The notes under the pieces: generated by a model | What the model was told of the DNA's origin: nothing | Database searches by the model: none | What the model saw: only the letters and a program-made list of their open reading frames with translations | Made by a program: the position numbers and the translations under genes | Shown: positions 8,242-14,687 of the stretch, piece after piece | Layout: each line of letters starts with the position of its first letter | Position numbering within the stretch: position 1 is the first letter of the stretch | NCBI GenBank assembly: GCA_027886925.1 | Contig: JAPCJN010000021.1 | Coordinates: 1-17,392 of the forward strand | Direction of reading: 5' to 3' | From: Nitrososphaerota archaeon | Lineage (GTDB): Archaea; Thermoproteota; Nitrososphaeria; Nitrososphaerales; UBA183 | DNA length: 17,392 bases

Positions 8242-8691
8242 GTGCCAAAGCCCAGAATCCCGACGACGATATTTCCACAAGTCTGGACTCTCATCGAAAT
8301 CTCCGAAAGATGGCTGAGGTCCATTTTGCGCCGGCAGAGGCAGGTCAGGTTCGCTCAAGCTTTCCTCGCGGCCGTCCTGGTATGGATAGGCGGCGTCGGC
8401 GTCCTTCTGGCTATAGGAGGAGGACAGGAGTCGTTGGTCACGCTGGAAGTCGGGTTCTCGAGGCCGGTGAGCGATGACACGCTGACGAAGTCGATTTTGG
8501 CCGTTCCAGACATCGGTAAGGTCGAGAGGAGGGACGAAATGAACCTCATTCTCACGTATGGCGGCACCGTGGCCGCACAGGAGCAGATCCTCAAGCGGCT
8601 CGCGAGCATGGATGTGGGTCTTATCAGCTACAGGCCGGCCACGACCGCGCTAGAGGACGTGTACCTGAATCTGGTCGCCGATAGCAGATAG
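8242..8691 (+). CDS. Membrane-anchored remnant resembling an ABC-ATPase C-terminal domain (no ATP-binding domain)
   Basis: Residues 63-149 match the usual C-terminal extension of ABC-2-type transporter ATPases: a two-part alpha/beta module ending in TALEDVYLNLV, the typical final helix. Nothing before it resembles a nucleotide-binding domain: there is no Walker A, signature LSGGQ or Walker B. Instead a basic amphipathic stretch (residues 20-36) leads into one hydrophobic helix (about 37-60). The start is GTG at 8242 and an in-frame stop lies upstream at 8212. It sits 50 bp before an ABC-2 permease, where the ATPase gene would normally be. Either it is a decayed, 5'-truncated ATPase gene, or the C-terminal module has been recruited as a membrane-anchored accessory subunit. 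The reading frame is intact through the conserved part, so I annotate it as a CDS with doubt. Confidence 0.55.
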   Translation: MPKPRIPTTIFPQVWTLIEISERWLRSILRRQRQVRFAQAFLAAVLVWIGGVGVLLAIGGGQESLVTLEVGFSRPVSDDTLTKSILAVPDIGKVERRDEMNLILTYGGTVAAQEQILKRLASMDVGLISYRPATTALEDVYLNLVADSR

Positions 8692-8741
8692 AGAGGAGAT
8701 TCGAGAGCTCGTCGAAGATTTCTTCAGCGAAGGCCGCAACT

Positions 8742-9569
8742 ATGGGGAAACGGCCGACAAATCTAGGCCAGGTCGGGGTAATCATGAAGTACACGTTCGT
8801 CGACTATCTGAGGTCGCGCCGGTTCCTGATACTCCTAGGAATAATTTTGGCTGTCGCGACTGTCCTCACGGCCGTTGTTGGCTATTACCGGCCGGCCAGC
8901 TACTTGTCCACCAATCTCGGGTTCTACTCGAGCTGGTGGGGCATGACGGCCGTCTTCATTGTGATATTGTCCGGCATATTCTTCGGCGGAGACGCCATCT
9001 CTGGCGAGTTTCAGAACAAGACTGGCTACTTCACCCTGCCAAATCCCGTTCGACGGTCATCAGTCTATGTAGGCAAATGGCTGGCTGCTTTCGTCGCCTC
9101 CACGACGATTCTGCTCATCTTCGCCGCGATTACGGTCGCCAACGCCATATTCTACTTCGGGGGAGCGGGCTTACCTTACCAGTTTGGCGAGGCATTGCTC
9201 TTTTCGTGGTTCTACCTCTCCGCTGTCCTCGGATTCACCTTCTTCTTCAGCTCCCTCTTCAAGAGCAGCTCGTACTCGATACTGCTGACTGCGGTAGTTT
9301 TCCTGTTCGCCTTCACAGTGATTGAAGCGCTCGTTCAGAATCTGGCCCAGATTGAGCCCTGGTTCGTGCTGAACTATGCCGCCGGAATGATTGGAGGTGT
9401 CCTGACTGACCCTTACCCCCCTCATATGGCCACTGTAACGAGCAGATTCGGTTCCTCGCTAACATCGTACAACGTCACGATTCCGGAAGGTCTCGCGATT
9501 GTCGGGACGTACTTCCTGGTCACGGCCATCATCGGGTTAATCCTTTTCGAAAGGAAAGAGTTCAATTGA
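8742..9569 (+). CDS. ABC-2-type transporter permease
   Basis: A 275-residue integral membrane subunit of an ABC-2 exporter. Six hydrophobic helices are visible: about 30-51, 65-83, 110-135, 150-172, 178-200 and 250-270. Between helices 2 and 3 runs the conserved cytoplasmic segment with GDAISGEFQNKTGYF and NPVRRSSVYVGKW, typical of these permeases and thought to contact the ATPase. A large polar loop (about 205-248) lies before the last helix. The start is ATG at 8742; ATG at 8784 is an alternative and would remove 14 residues without loss of family features. It likely forms an operon with the upstream remnant, which lacks an ATP-binding domain, so the energising ATPase must be encoded elsewhere if the transporter works. 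Substrate unknown. Confidence 0.88.
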   Translation: MGKRPTNLGQVGVIMKYTFVDYLRSRRFLILLGIILAVATVLTAVVGYYRPASYLSTNLGFYSSWWGMTAVFIVILSGIFFGGDAISGEFQNKTGYFTLPNPVRRSSVYVGKWLAAFVASTTILLIFAAITVANAIFYFGGAGLPYQFGEALLFSWFYLSAVLGFTFFFSSLFKSSSYSILLTAVVFLFAFTVIEALVQNLAQIEPWFVLNYAAGMIGGVLTDPYPPHMATVTSRFGSSLTSYNVTIPEGLAIVGTYFLVTAIIGLILFERKEFN

Positions 9570-10031
9570 CGAGCATCTGAGGAGTGCCAGCGAACTGATG
9601 CCCGTTTCGTCGCGCCTCGAATCGCGATCATCCTAATTAGGTTAATTGCATCTTCCGGCCTAAACTTCACCTGAAGGTTCGGAGGTGCTCCTTCCGGAGC
9701 CCTCGAGGGGTTAACCCGGGTCTTCGAGTTTATCGCTTAATTGGGACGGTCCCGTTTGTTCCAAGGCTATATTACGGCGCATCAGTCAAACGAAGTACAT
9801 TCTAGGCTATTTCATAGCGGGCCCGGTGGGACTCGCCCACTTACCTCCGTCATTTTTCGGGCTCGGATGCCTCGGGCCGAGGGTTCGAGCCCCGATAGAT
9901 TCGTACTCTCGGCCTTGAAAGATTCCTATCATTCGGTCTACCAATGCAATCGGTCTAGACCTTGCTGTGAGACATAAGTGCCCATTCGGACTGCATGAAG
10001 CATCGATGAAAGGGATGCGGGGGTAGGGGTT

Positions 10032-10057
10032 CGGCCCGACGGGATTCGAACCCCGGG
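10032..10057 (-). pseudogene. tRNA 3'-end-like fragment (T-arm plus acceptor)
   Basis: Read on the minus strand, this segment has a GGGTTCGAATCCC T-loop core followed by TCGGGCC, as at the 3' end of many archaeal tRNAs. The T-stem has only three clean pairs before mismatches. A 7-bp partner for the acceptor, GGCCCGG, exists 125 nt upstream on the same strand (10164-10170), which would suit an intron-containing tRNA of about 139 nt, but I could not find a credible D-arm or a 5-bp anticodon stem with a 7-nt loop between them. It is most likely a remnant, such as an old integration scar; an odd multi-intron tRNA remains possible. Confidence 0.35.
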
Positions 10058-10202
10058 AGGTTAGGAACCTTGATTCTTCCGACGGATTGGAGTCCACTGT
10101 GGCGTCATGAGCGGACTGCAGCATAAAAATGCCCGGTGAGGTTTGAGGCATAAGTTGATCATCCCGGGCCAAACAAAAAATGGAAAAAGGCGCGAAATGA
10201 TA

Positions 10203-10321
10203 AGGTTGAGGGGGCGACATTGAGTGTCGCTACAACCTGACAATCCAAGACCCAGGTTCAGCAAGAAAGCGGGCGTCGACCCCGCCGCGCGTGCAGTTCG
10301 AGTGCCATGCAGGCCTGAACC
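10203..10321 (+). ncRNA. Candidate structured RNA or DNA element (strand uncertain)
   Basis: Two adjacent structures can be drawn. The first pairs AGGTTG (10203-10208) with CAACCT (10233-10238) and contains the perfect hairpin GCGACA-TTGAG-TGTCGC (10214-10230). The second closes with a perfect 7-bp stem, GGTTCAG (10255-10261) with CTGAACC (10315-10321), and encloses GCGGG-CGTCGAC-CCCGC (10269-10285) plus a bulged hairpin with loop GTTCGAG (10289-10310). The second structure resembles a 67-nt cloverleaf lacking a D-arm, but the loops do not match tRNA positions. Expression is not shown. Confidence 0.25.
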
Positions 10322-10412
10322 CAATTGACGTACCACCAAACCTGCAGCAAGTTCCCATCCGTCATCAATGGGAAATCGGGAGCAATGAATCTGCTATTGA
10401 CGGTTGTCTTCA

Positions 10413-10868
10413 TTACGACTCGAACTGAGGTCCGATGCTTTCGCGGAGGATGGCCTCGACCAAGCCCTCTTCCTCGTTCTCGCTTGGCTCCTCGAAGACC
10501 TTCGCCATCAGCTGGGACGCGAGGTTCCTTCGGTCGAGCGAATACCTCGGTTTGTCATCTCCCCCGCTCTTCAGGACAATTCCAGACCTCTCCAACCTTT
10601 CTATGGCCCTCCACACCCTGCCGTCCCGAAGGACGAGGGCGCGGCTCACGCCGCTCTTCGAGGCTATCTCCCTTAGAGACAGAGGCCTATCGTGCTCAAG
10701 GAGCACCCTGAGCAGTCGCTGTTCATAGGTCTCCGAGTAGAGTGCCTCGGCCATCGTCCGGAAGCGCAGGCAGAGCTCTCTGATGATCCAGCCCTCGAGG
10801 AAATCCACCATCGAGCCAGCCAGGACCTGCTTTCTTTCCCACTCCTCCCACAGTCCCGAGTCAACCAT
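10413..10868 (-). CDS. Winged-helix protein, last gene of HerA-like/RecA-like operon
   Basis: A 151-residue protein with a predicted winged helix-turn-helix in the middle (about 46-110): a helix with YEQRLLRVLLEH, then LSLREIASKSGVSRALV as the helix-turn-helix, a further helix VWRAIERLERSGIV, and a wing KSGGDDKPRYSL. The N-terminal 45 residues form a helix rich in Trp and Leu, and the C-terminal 30 are acidic. Its ATG overlaps the stop of the membrane-protein gene upstream by 8 nt, so translation is probably coupled. It could repress the operon or act as a DNA-binding part of the machine; a regulator encoded last in its operon is common but unproven here. It is not closely alike to the other winged-helix protein in the window (14688). 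Confidence 0.7.
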   Translation of the reverse strand: MVDSGLWEEWERKQVLAGSMVDFLEGWIIRELCLRFRTMAEALYSETYEQRLLRVLLEHDRPLSLREIASKSGVSRALVLRDGRVWRAIERLERSGIVLKSGGDDKPRYSLDRRNLASQLMAKVFEEPSENEEEGLVEAILRESIGPQFES

Positions 10869-12072
10869 AGATCTTCACGATGGCCCTGAGCTGCGCTCTG
10901 CTGAGCTCGACCGGGGTTCCGGCGAGCGACTCTACCGTCACTGTGGCGCCTTTCGCTTTCCCCTCCTCGGTGCCTCCGCTGACGAGGTTGAGTTTCTGCC
11001 CCAGTGGTGCATTCCTGCTTAGGTGCATGTTGTTCAGGAACATGGTGAGGCTGTCAGGGTCCGAAAAGCGGAACCTCTCTTGAAGGGAGGAGATGACCTC
11101 CCATAGCAAGGGCTGCCTCTCGAACTTTTGTCGCGGCCGCGGCAACGTCGCCAGTCCAACGACGCTAGACGACCCTTTCTTTCTGGACTTGTCCTCAGCG
11201 ATTTCAGCCTCGATCTCGCCGGCTCCGATGGTCGGCGCGGCCCTGACGTAGGCACCCAATGACTTGGCGTGGGCGCCGTCTGGCTTTACGACAAGGACGT
11301 CGTAGGGCGAATGACCTATCGTGGCGACGACGTTGTCCTCGAGCTCGAGGTTCAGCGGCTCGAGGCGCTTCTGGAACCTGTTGACTACCTCCCCGCTGTC
11401 GAGAGGCAAAAGATATGCGCCCCTGTTCGCCAGAACCGATGCGAGTCTGTGAAGCCTGTCGGCTATCTGGGCTTCGGCGCTGCGATAGCTGGAGGCGGTG
11501 ACCTGGATCACGAGGAATATTCCGGGCTTCTCGGAGTTCGAGGCGGTCACGATGAGGTTGTCGCGAAGGACCGTCAGGGCCCTTATGGCTTCTTCCGTCG
11601 AGAACTTCACCTCGGCGACGGTGAGCCAAGCGAAGGGCAGAAACCTCTTCGTCAGGACGGTGGACTCCCTCACCGGAGTCAGCCCCGCCGTAGGAAAGTG
11701 GCCGCTCTTGCTTATCGGCGCCCACAGGAGAAGCAGAAGCCCCACCCCTCCAAACACGAGCGGAGAGTAGGTCCCGTGCGCGCCTACTGAAACCAGGGCA
11801 ACGACGAGGAGGCTGACACCGATCAGGTATCGCCAGTGCCACTCGAACCTCGAGGCCCTCATGCGACCGCCTCCCGACACGCGTGCGGCCGCGATCCCCC
11901 CCGCCCCATCCTCGGATTGCGGCGTCACCAGGATCATGCGCCCGGCCTTTCTCCGGCCTGGCCTCATGGAGTAGACGAGGTACGCGAAGATGGGGAGGGA
12001 CAGGAACCATAGGCCGATGCCAAAGAAGGCTATGGCAAGGAAGACCAGAAAGGCCTTCGCGAGCCAGCCCAT
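10861..12072 (-). CDS. Membrane protein with large soluble domain, third gene of operon
   Basis: Not assigned to a named family. The 403-residue protein opens with a long hydrophobic segment (about 5-35, one or two helices), then an Arg/Gly-rich stretch, two more helices (about 82-98 and 103-119), and a soluble part of some 280 residues. Within it, residues 130-275 look like an alpha/beta domain (segments AWLTVAEVKFSTEEAIRAL and IFLVIQVTASSYRSAEAQIADRLHRLASVLANRG). Its arrangement, membrane helices followed by such a domain, recalls the N-terminal part of VirB4/TraC-like conjugation ATPases; that is a weak inference. Residues 330-403 form a separate C-terminal domain. The ATG lies 2 nt after the stop of the RecA-like gene, and the 3' end overlaps the winged-helix gene. 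It probably anchors the neighbouring ATPases to the membrane. Confidence 0.72.
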   Translation of the reverse strand: MGWLAKAFLVFLAIAFFGIGLWFLSLPIFAYLVYSMRPGRRKAGRMILVTPQSEDGAGGIAAARVSGGGRMRASRFEWHWRYLIGVSLLVVALVSVGAHGTYSPLVFGGVGLLLLLWAPISKSGHFPTAGLTPVRESTVLTKRFLPFAWLTVAEVKFSTEEAIRALTVLRDNLIVTASNSEKPGIFLVIQVTASSYRSAEAQIADRLHRLASVLANRGAYLLPLDSGEVVNRFQKRLEPLNLELEDNVVATIGHSPYDVLVVKPDGAHAKSLGAYVRAAPTIGAGEIEAEIAEDKSRKKGSSSVVGLATLPRPRQKFERQPLLWEVISSLQERFRFSDPDSLTMFLNNMHLSRNAPLGQKLNLVSGGTEEGKAKGATVTVESLAGTPVELSRAQLRAIVKIYG

Positions 12073-12074
12073 GC

Positions 12075-13148
12075 CTAGTGGAACCCCTCCTCGTCGATCC
12101 GCGCGTACCCGAACTTGGAGTACTCTGCCATCGCTGGATGCCTCGCGACCCAGAACGCCTTCGCCGACCCTTCCTCCTCCTCCGGGTTGATCGGCTGGGG
12201 GTTCATGTGGCCGTTCCTCGTCGCGGTCGCCTTCGTCAGCTCCAGGCTGAACTTCGCATCGTGACCGAGGATGACCCCGCCGTAAGGGACCCTGTCCCAG
12301 GCCTTGATGGGGTCTATGGAGACGTGGCTTATCACGAGCACCGCGATCCCGAACTCAGCGCAGAGCCTCTGGGCATGGGCGAGGATCATCGCGATCCCGG
12401 CGCTCCTGGCGGGAAGGTCCTGGGTGCTGGGGAACGAGGCCTTGAAGGGCGCGGAGATCGAGTCGTAGATGAGGAGCTTGGTGTTCGTCCTCCTGATCAC
12501 CTGGTGGAGCACCGACTGATAAGTGGGGGTGGAACGGAGCCTGAGCTCCACCCTTCCGCCTTCGGAGACCTCCTTGGCGGCGTCGATCCCGTGAAGGTTG
12601 AGTAGGTCGGTCACCTCGGGCACCTGGAGGACCAACACTGACGGGCCGGTCCCCTCCTCGAGCTTGACGTCGAACTCAGGTGAAAGAGTGTTGGCGATGG
12701 AGCCGAGGTGCGCGTCCGTGTAGGCGACCCCCAGCCGGTTCAGCGTGCTTCCCAGCTCCGTGATTAGTTGCCCTCGCGTCACCGTCTTGTTCTTTTTCTC
12801 GCTCTTCGGCACCCTCTCCGCCTTCAGGTCGACGACTTTCACCTCCTTCCCGAAGCGCCTCCCCATGTTTCCCTTCCAGTATGGCATGAGGTAGCTCGAG
12901 TACGACTGCTCGGTGTCGAGGACGATGGCGCTCGCCCCCGCCGCGGCTGTGGCGCAAGCGGCCTGGAGAGAAATTATGCTCTTGCCGAGGGCCTTCTCTC
13001 CGAAGATTTGGGTTATGGTCCCCGTCGCGAGGCCGCCGTCGCAGAGCGTGTCGACGGCCTTGCAGTGCGTCGGTATCCGGTCCATCCTCGGAGGCGGCGC
13101 GGCCGCCGCCGCCGTAGCTTCCTTTTCGACTTCCTTGGCGGTTGGCAT
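12075..13148 (-). CDS. RadA/RadB-like RecA-superfamily ATPase
   Basis: A 357-residue ATPase of the RecA/RadA/KaiC class. Walker A is GEKALGKS (50-57). A strand ending in DTEQSYS (78-84) follows, as in RadA's DTENTF. Walker B is LLIYDS (225-230), followed by ARSAGIAMILAHAQRL and VLVISHV (270-276, the position of RadA's TNQV motif), then GGVILGHDAKFSLEL (290-304), matching the RadA C-terminal GGHILAHAA region. The DNA-binding N-terminal helix-hairpin-helix domain of RadA is missing; instead there is a short Ala/Pro-rich tail. Between the DTEQ strand and Walker B lie about 145 residues against about 70 in RadA, so an insertion of some 75-80 residues is present. ATG 13148 directly abuts the upstream stop (TAG 13149-13151). 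It is probably the active motor of this operon, cytoplasmic. Confidence 0.85.
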   Translation of the reverse strand: MPTAKEVEKEATAAAAAPPPRMDRIPTHCKAVDTLCDGGLATGTITQIFGEKALGKSIISLQAACATAAAGASAIVLDTEQSYSSYLMPYWKGNMGRRFGKEVKVVDLKAERVPKSEKKNKTVTRGQLITELGSTLNRLGVAYTDAHLGSIANTLSPEFDVKLEEGTGPSVLVLQVPEVTDLLNLHGIDAAKEVSEGGRVELRLRSTPTYQSVLHQVIRRTNTKLLIYDSISAPFKASFPSTQDLPARSAGIAMILAHAQRLCAEFGIAVLVISHVSIDPIKAWDRVPYGGVILGHDAKFSLELTKATATRNGHMNPQPINPEEEEGSAKAFWVARHPAMAEYSKFGYARIDEEGFH

Positions 13149-14540
13149 CTACTCGCTCAACCTCCGAAGAAGCTCCTCTCCCTGAGGAGTTAGGGACGCG
13201 CCCAGCATCGTCCGGCCTGAGCGTTGCTGCTTTGGGTGGAGTTCGATGTCGCCGCTCTTCTCAAGGTCGTCGACCGCCTTCTGGACGACCTCCCACGGGA
13301 ACTCGGACGAGAGGTAGGCTATCAGGGAGGGAATCGTGGCGGAGTCGTAGGCTCGGACTTGCTCCAACACTCGCCTCGTTATCTCGTCCTTGCTGTCACC
13401 ACCGCCGCCCCCCGTCTCGCTGGCTGGCCTGTCGCCGGCCTCGTCTCCGGGGTGGCTCCCGTCCTCTGAAGAAGATTGGCCCTTGGAGCGCCCCGTCTCC
13501 CAACGCGAGGAGACCCTCACCTGAAATGGTCTGGCCACGAATGGCTGCGACGTGCCGTAGAACCCGTTGTGGATGACGAAGGAGTTGGGAAGGACAGGCG
13601 CTGTGGCCGGTTGGCCTGGCCTGTCGCCCCGGGAGATGTTGAGGTTGCCGCCTTTGTCGAAGCGTCGCTTGTCCTTCTCAGTCTGGTTCCAAGCGTCGGC
13701 CGACAGTATCTTTGTCGGGAAGGCGGTAAGGACGTGAGAATCCAGCGCCTGTACCTGGTCCGAGGCGAGGACGCTCGTGGTCGGCGCCTCGAGGAGCGAC
13801 GTAAGAAGCCTGCTCCCGTGCTGCACCCTCGGAAGCTCCTTGAAGACGTGGTGCGCGTCGGTCAACAGGAAAAAGTCGGGCTTTTTCCCTGACCGCGTGG
13901 GCGACCTGAGGAGCGACACGAGCTTGGCCGTGAAAAGAGCGGCTCCGAGCTCGGCAGCTCTGGGATGTCCGGACCCGCTGAGGTCGATGATGACTCCGTC
14001 GTCGTGAGCGAGTATCTGCCTGAGGGAGATGGAGTCTGCTGCGTCTAGCGACCTTAGGGTCCCGATTCTCCCTTTGAGCTTGTCGACGTAGAAGCCACGG
14101 AAGCCCTCGACGCCCGAAAGGGCGTCGTAGACCACCGGCGGGCTCGCCATGTTATCCTGGAGCGCCAGCTGCTGCATCGCGCCATTCAGTATCGCCTCCT
14201 CCTCCGTCGTGAGGTCAAGGGCTGCAGTATAGGCGGAGGCTATGAGCTCTCCGTGCCTCCTCTCGTCCTCGTCGTTCAGGCGGTAGAGGTCGTAGAGGAC
14301 GTCCTGCAGCTCATAGTGCGCAAAGTATCCGGACACCAGTGAAGAGAGGTGGCCATCGATGTCGAGGATCATAGGCCTCAGCCCCGCCTCGTGGCTCGCG
14401 TAAGCGAAGAGAGCCGCGATCTCGTTCGCGTGCCTGCCGAGAAGAAGCAGCCTTCCCTTCAGCTCCTCGAACTTCACATCAGCGGCGCCGCCCGCCTGAG
14501 CGTATCCCAGCCACAGAGGCCTTCGGTATGTCGAAATCAT
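13149..14540 (-). CDS. HerA/VirB4-like pseudo-ATPase with C-terminal winged helix
   Basis: The order of motifs follows HerA/FtsK-type P-loop translocases, but each catalytic site is altered. Where GxxGxGK[ST] is expected there is LLLLGRHANEIA (31-42) with no Lys-Thr/Ser; the next strand, MILDIDGH (57-64), matches the usual LVLDPEGE. GVIIDLSGSGHPRAAELGAAL (182-202) corresponds to the DLS segment. Walker B reads FLLTDAHHVF (224-233), where DEAH has become DAHH and the catalytic Glu is lost. SVLASDQVQALDSHVL (256-271) matches the region after sensor motifs. Residues 345-385 are a Gly/Ser-rich linker and 386-462 a winged helix. It is first in the operon, with ATG 14540 about 25 bp from a TATA-like box. 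A structural or DNA-binding role beside the live RecA-like ATPase is the likeliest use. Confidence 0.72.
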   Translation of the reverse strand: MISTYRRPLWLGYAQAGGAADVKFEELKGRLLLLGRHANEIAALFAYASHEAGLRPMILDIDGHLSSLVSGYFAHYELQDVLYDLYRLNDEDERRHGELIASAYTAALDLTTEEEAILNGAMQQLALQDNMASPPVVYDALSGVEGFRGFYVDKLKGRIGTLRSLDAADSISLRQILAHDDGVIIDLSGSGHPRAAELGAALFTAKLVSLLRSPTRSGKKPDFFLLTDAHHVFKELPRVQHGSRLLTSLLEAPTTSVLASDQVQALDSHVLTAFPTKILSADAWNQTEKDKRRFDKGGNLNISRGDRPGQPATAPVLPNSFVIHNGFYGTSQPFVARPFQVRVSSRWETGRSKGQSSSEDGSHPGDEAGDRPASETGGGGGDSKDEITRRVLEQVRAYDSATIPSLIAYLSSEFPWEVVQKAVDDLEKSGDIELHPKQQRSGRTMLGASLTPQGEELLRRLSE

Positions 14541-14560
14541 GCGTTGAAAGGAGGGAGCGG

Positions 14561-14570
14561 GCTTATAGAG
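14561..14570 (-). promoter_or_regulatory. TATA-like promoter box of the four-gene operon
   Basis: On the minus strand this reads CTCTATAAGC, a good archaeal TATA box. Its centre lies about 26 bp from the ATG at 14540, so the transcript is probably leaderless. The adjacent TGAGCAAT repeat occupies the BRE position. Confidence 0.6.
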
Positions 14571-14571
14571 A

Positions 14572-14620
14572 ATTGCTCATCTCTGCCGCTCATCTCAGAT
14601 GAGCATCAATCCTGAGCAAT
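14572..14620. promoter_or_regulatory. Nested palindromic operator in the divergent promoter
   Basis: Two perfect inverted repeats share one centre at 14596. The inner one, GCTCATCTCAGATGAGC (14588-14604), has 8-bp arms around one base. The outer one pairs ATTGCTCA (14572-14579) with TGAGCAAT (14613-14620). The outer arms lie just upstream of TATA-like boxes on each side (14561-14570 minus, 14621-14627 plus), where the BRE/TFB site would be, so a dimeric regulator bound here could block both promoters. A diverged copy of the inner part occurs at 14942-14956. Confidence 0.6.
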
Positions 14621-14653
14621 GCTTATGTGTGCGGAGCCCGTCTTTAGCTCGAC

Positions 14654-14660
14654 TTTATTA
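14654..14660 (+). promoter_or_regulatory. TATA-like box before the winged-helix regulator
   Basis: TTTATTA lies about 31 bp before TTG 14688, as expected for a leaderless archaeal gene. A competing box, GCTTATG (14621-14627), directly abuts the operator arm and would give a leader of about 35-40 nt to the same start. Confidence 0.4.
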
Positions 14661-14687
14661 CTTCAATTCGCCCCAAAAGGGCGCTGG

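Larger units (their letters stand above)
9570..10412. other. 843-bp gene-free, hairpin-rich intergenic region
   Basis: No protein-coding frame is convincing. The region holds several inverted repeats: GCTCC-TTCC-GGAGC at 9687-9700, CTCGA/TCGAG at 9702-9706 and 9724-9728 enclosing GGGTTAACCC, GGGA/TCCC near 9743-9753, and GGCCGAG/CTCGGCC at about 9885-9914. It also holds tRNA-end-like pieces near 9816 and 10032 and a two-part structured segment at 10203-10321, listed separately. The region separates the ABC permease from the end of the four-gene minus operon, so some hairpins may be 3' trailers. Confidence 0.5.

Noticed and set aside
9885..9914. GGCCGAG/CTCGGCC stem with a T-loop-like GGGTTCGAGCCCC as a mini-tRNA
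   Set aside because: The T-stem and the acceptor would compete for the same bases, and there is no room for an anticodon arm; kept only as an inverted repeat.
10195..10240. Possible C/D box small RNA (atgataa ... ctga)
   Set aside because: The C box is imperfect, there is no closing terminal stem and no internal C'/D' pair; the inverted-repeat explanation of the same bases is better.
10269..10285. Anticodon-like stem-loop GCGGG-CGTCGAC-CCCGC
   Set aside because: The loop lacks T at the position before the anticodon on this strand; on the other strand the base after the anticodon would be C and the T-like arm would be on the wrong side, so no real tRNA results.
11204..12010. Long minus-strand frame (268 codons) inside the membrane-protein gene
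   Set aside because: Extremely rich in Arg/Gly/Pro, typical of a shadow frame in GC-rich coding DNA; the other frame has clear membrane helices and operon spacing.
11883..12605. Plus-strand frame of 240 codons opposite the RecA-like and membrane genes
   Set aside because: Composition is that of an antisense shadow; it runs through two well-supported minus-strand genes.
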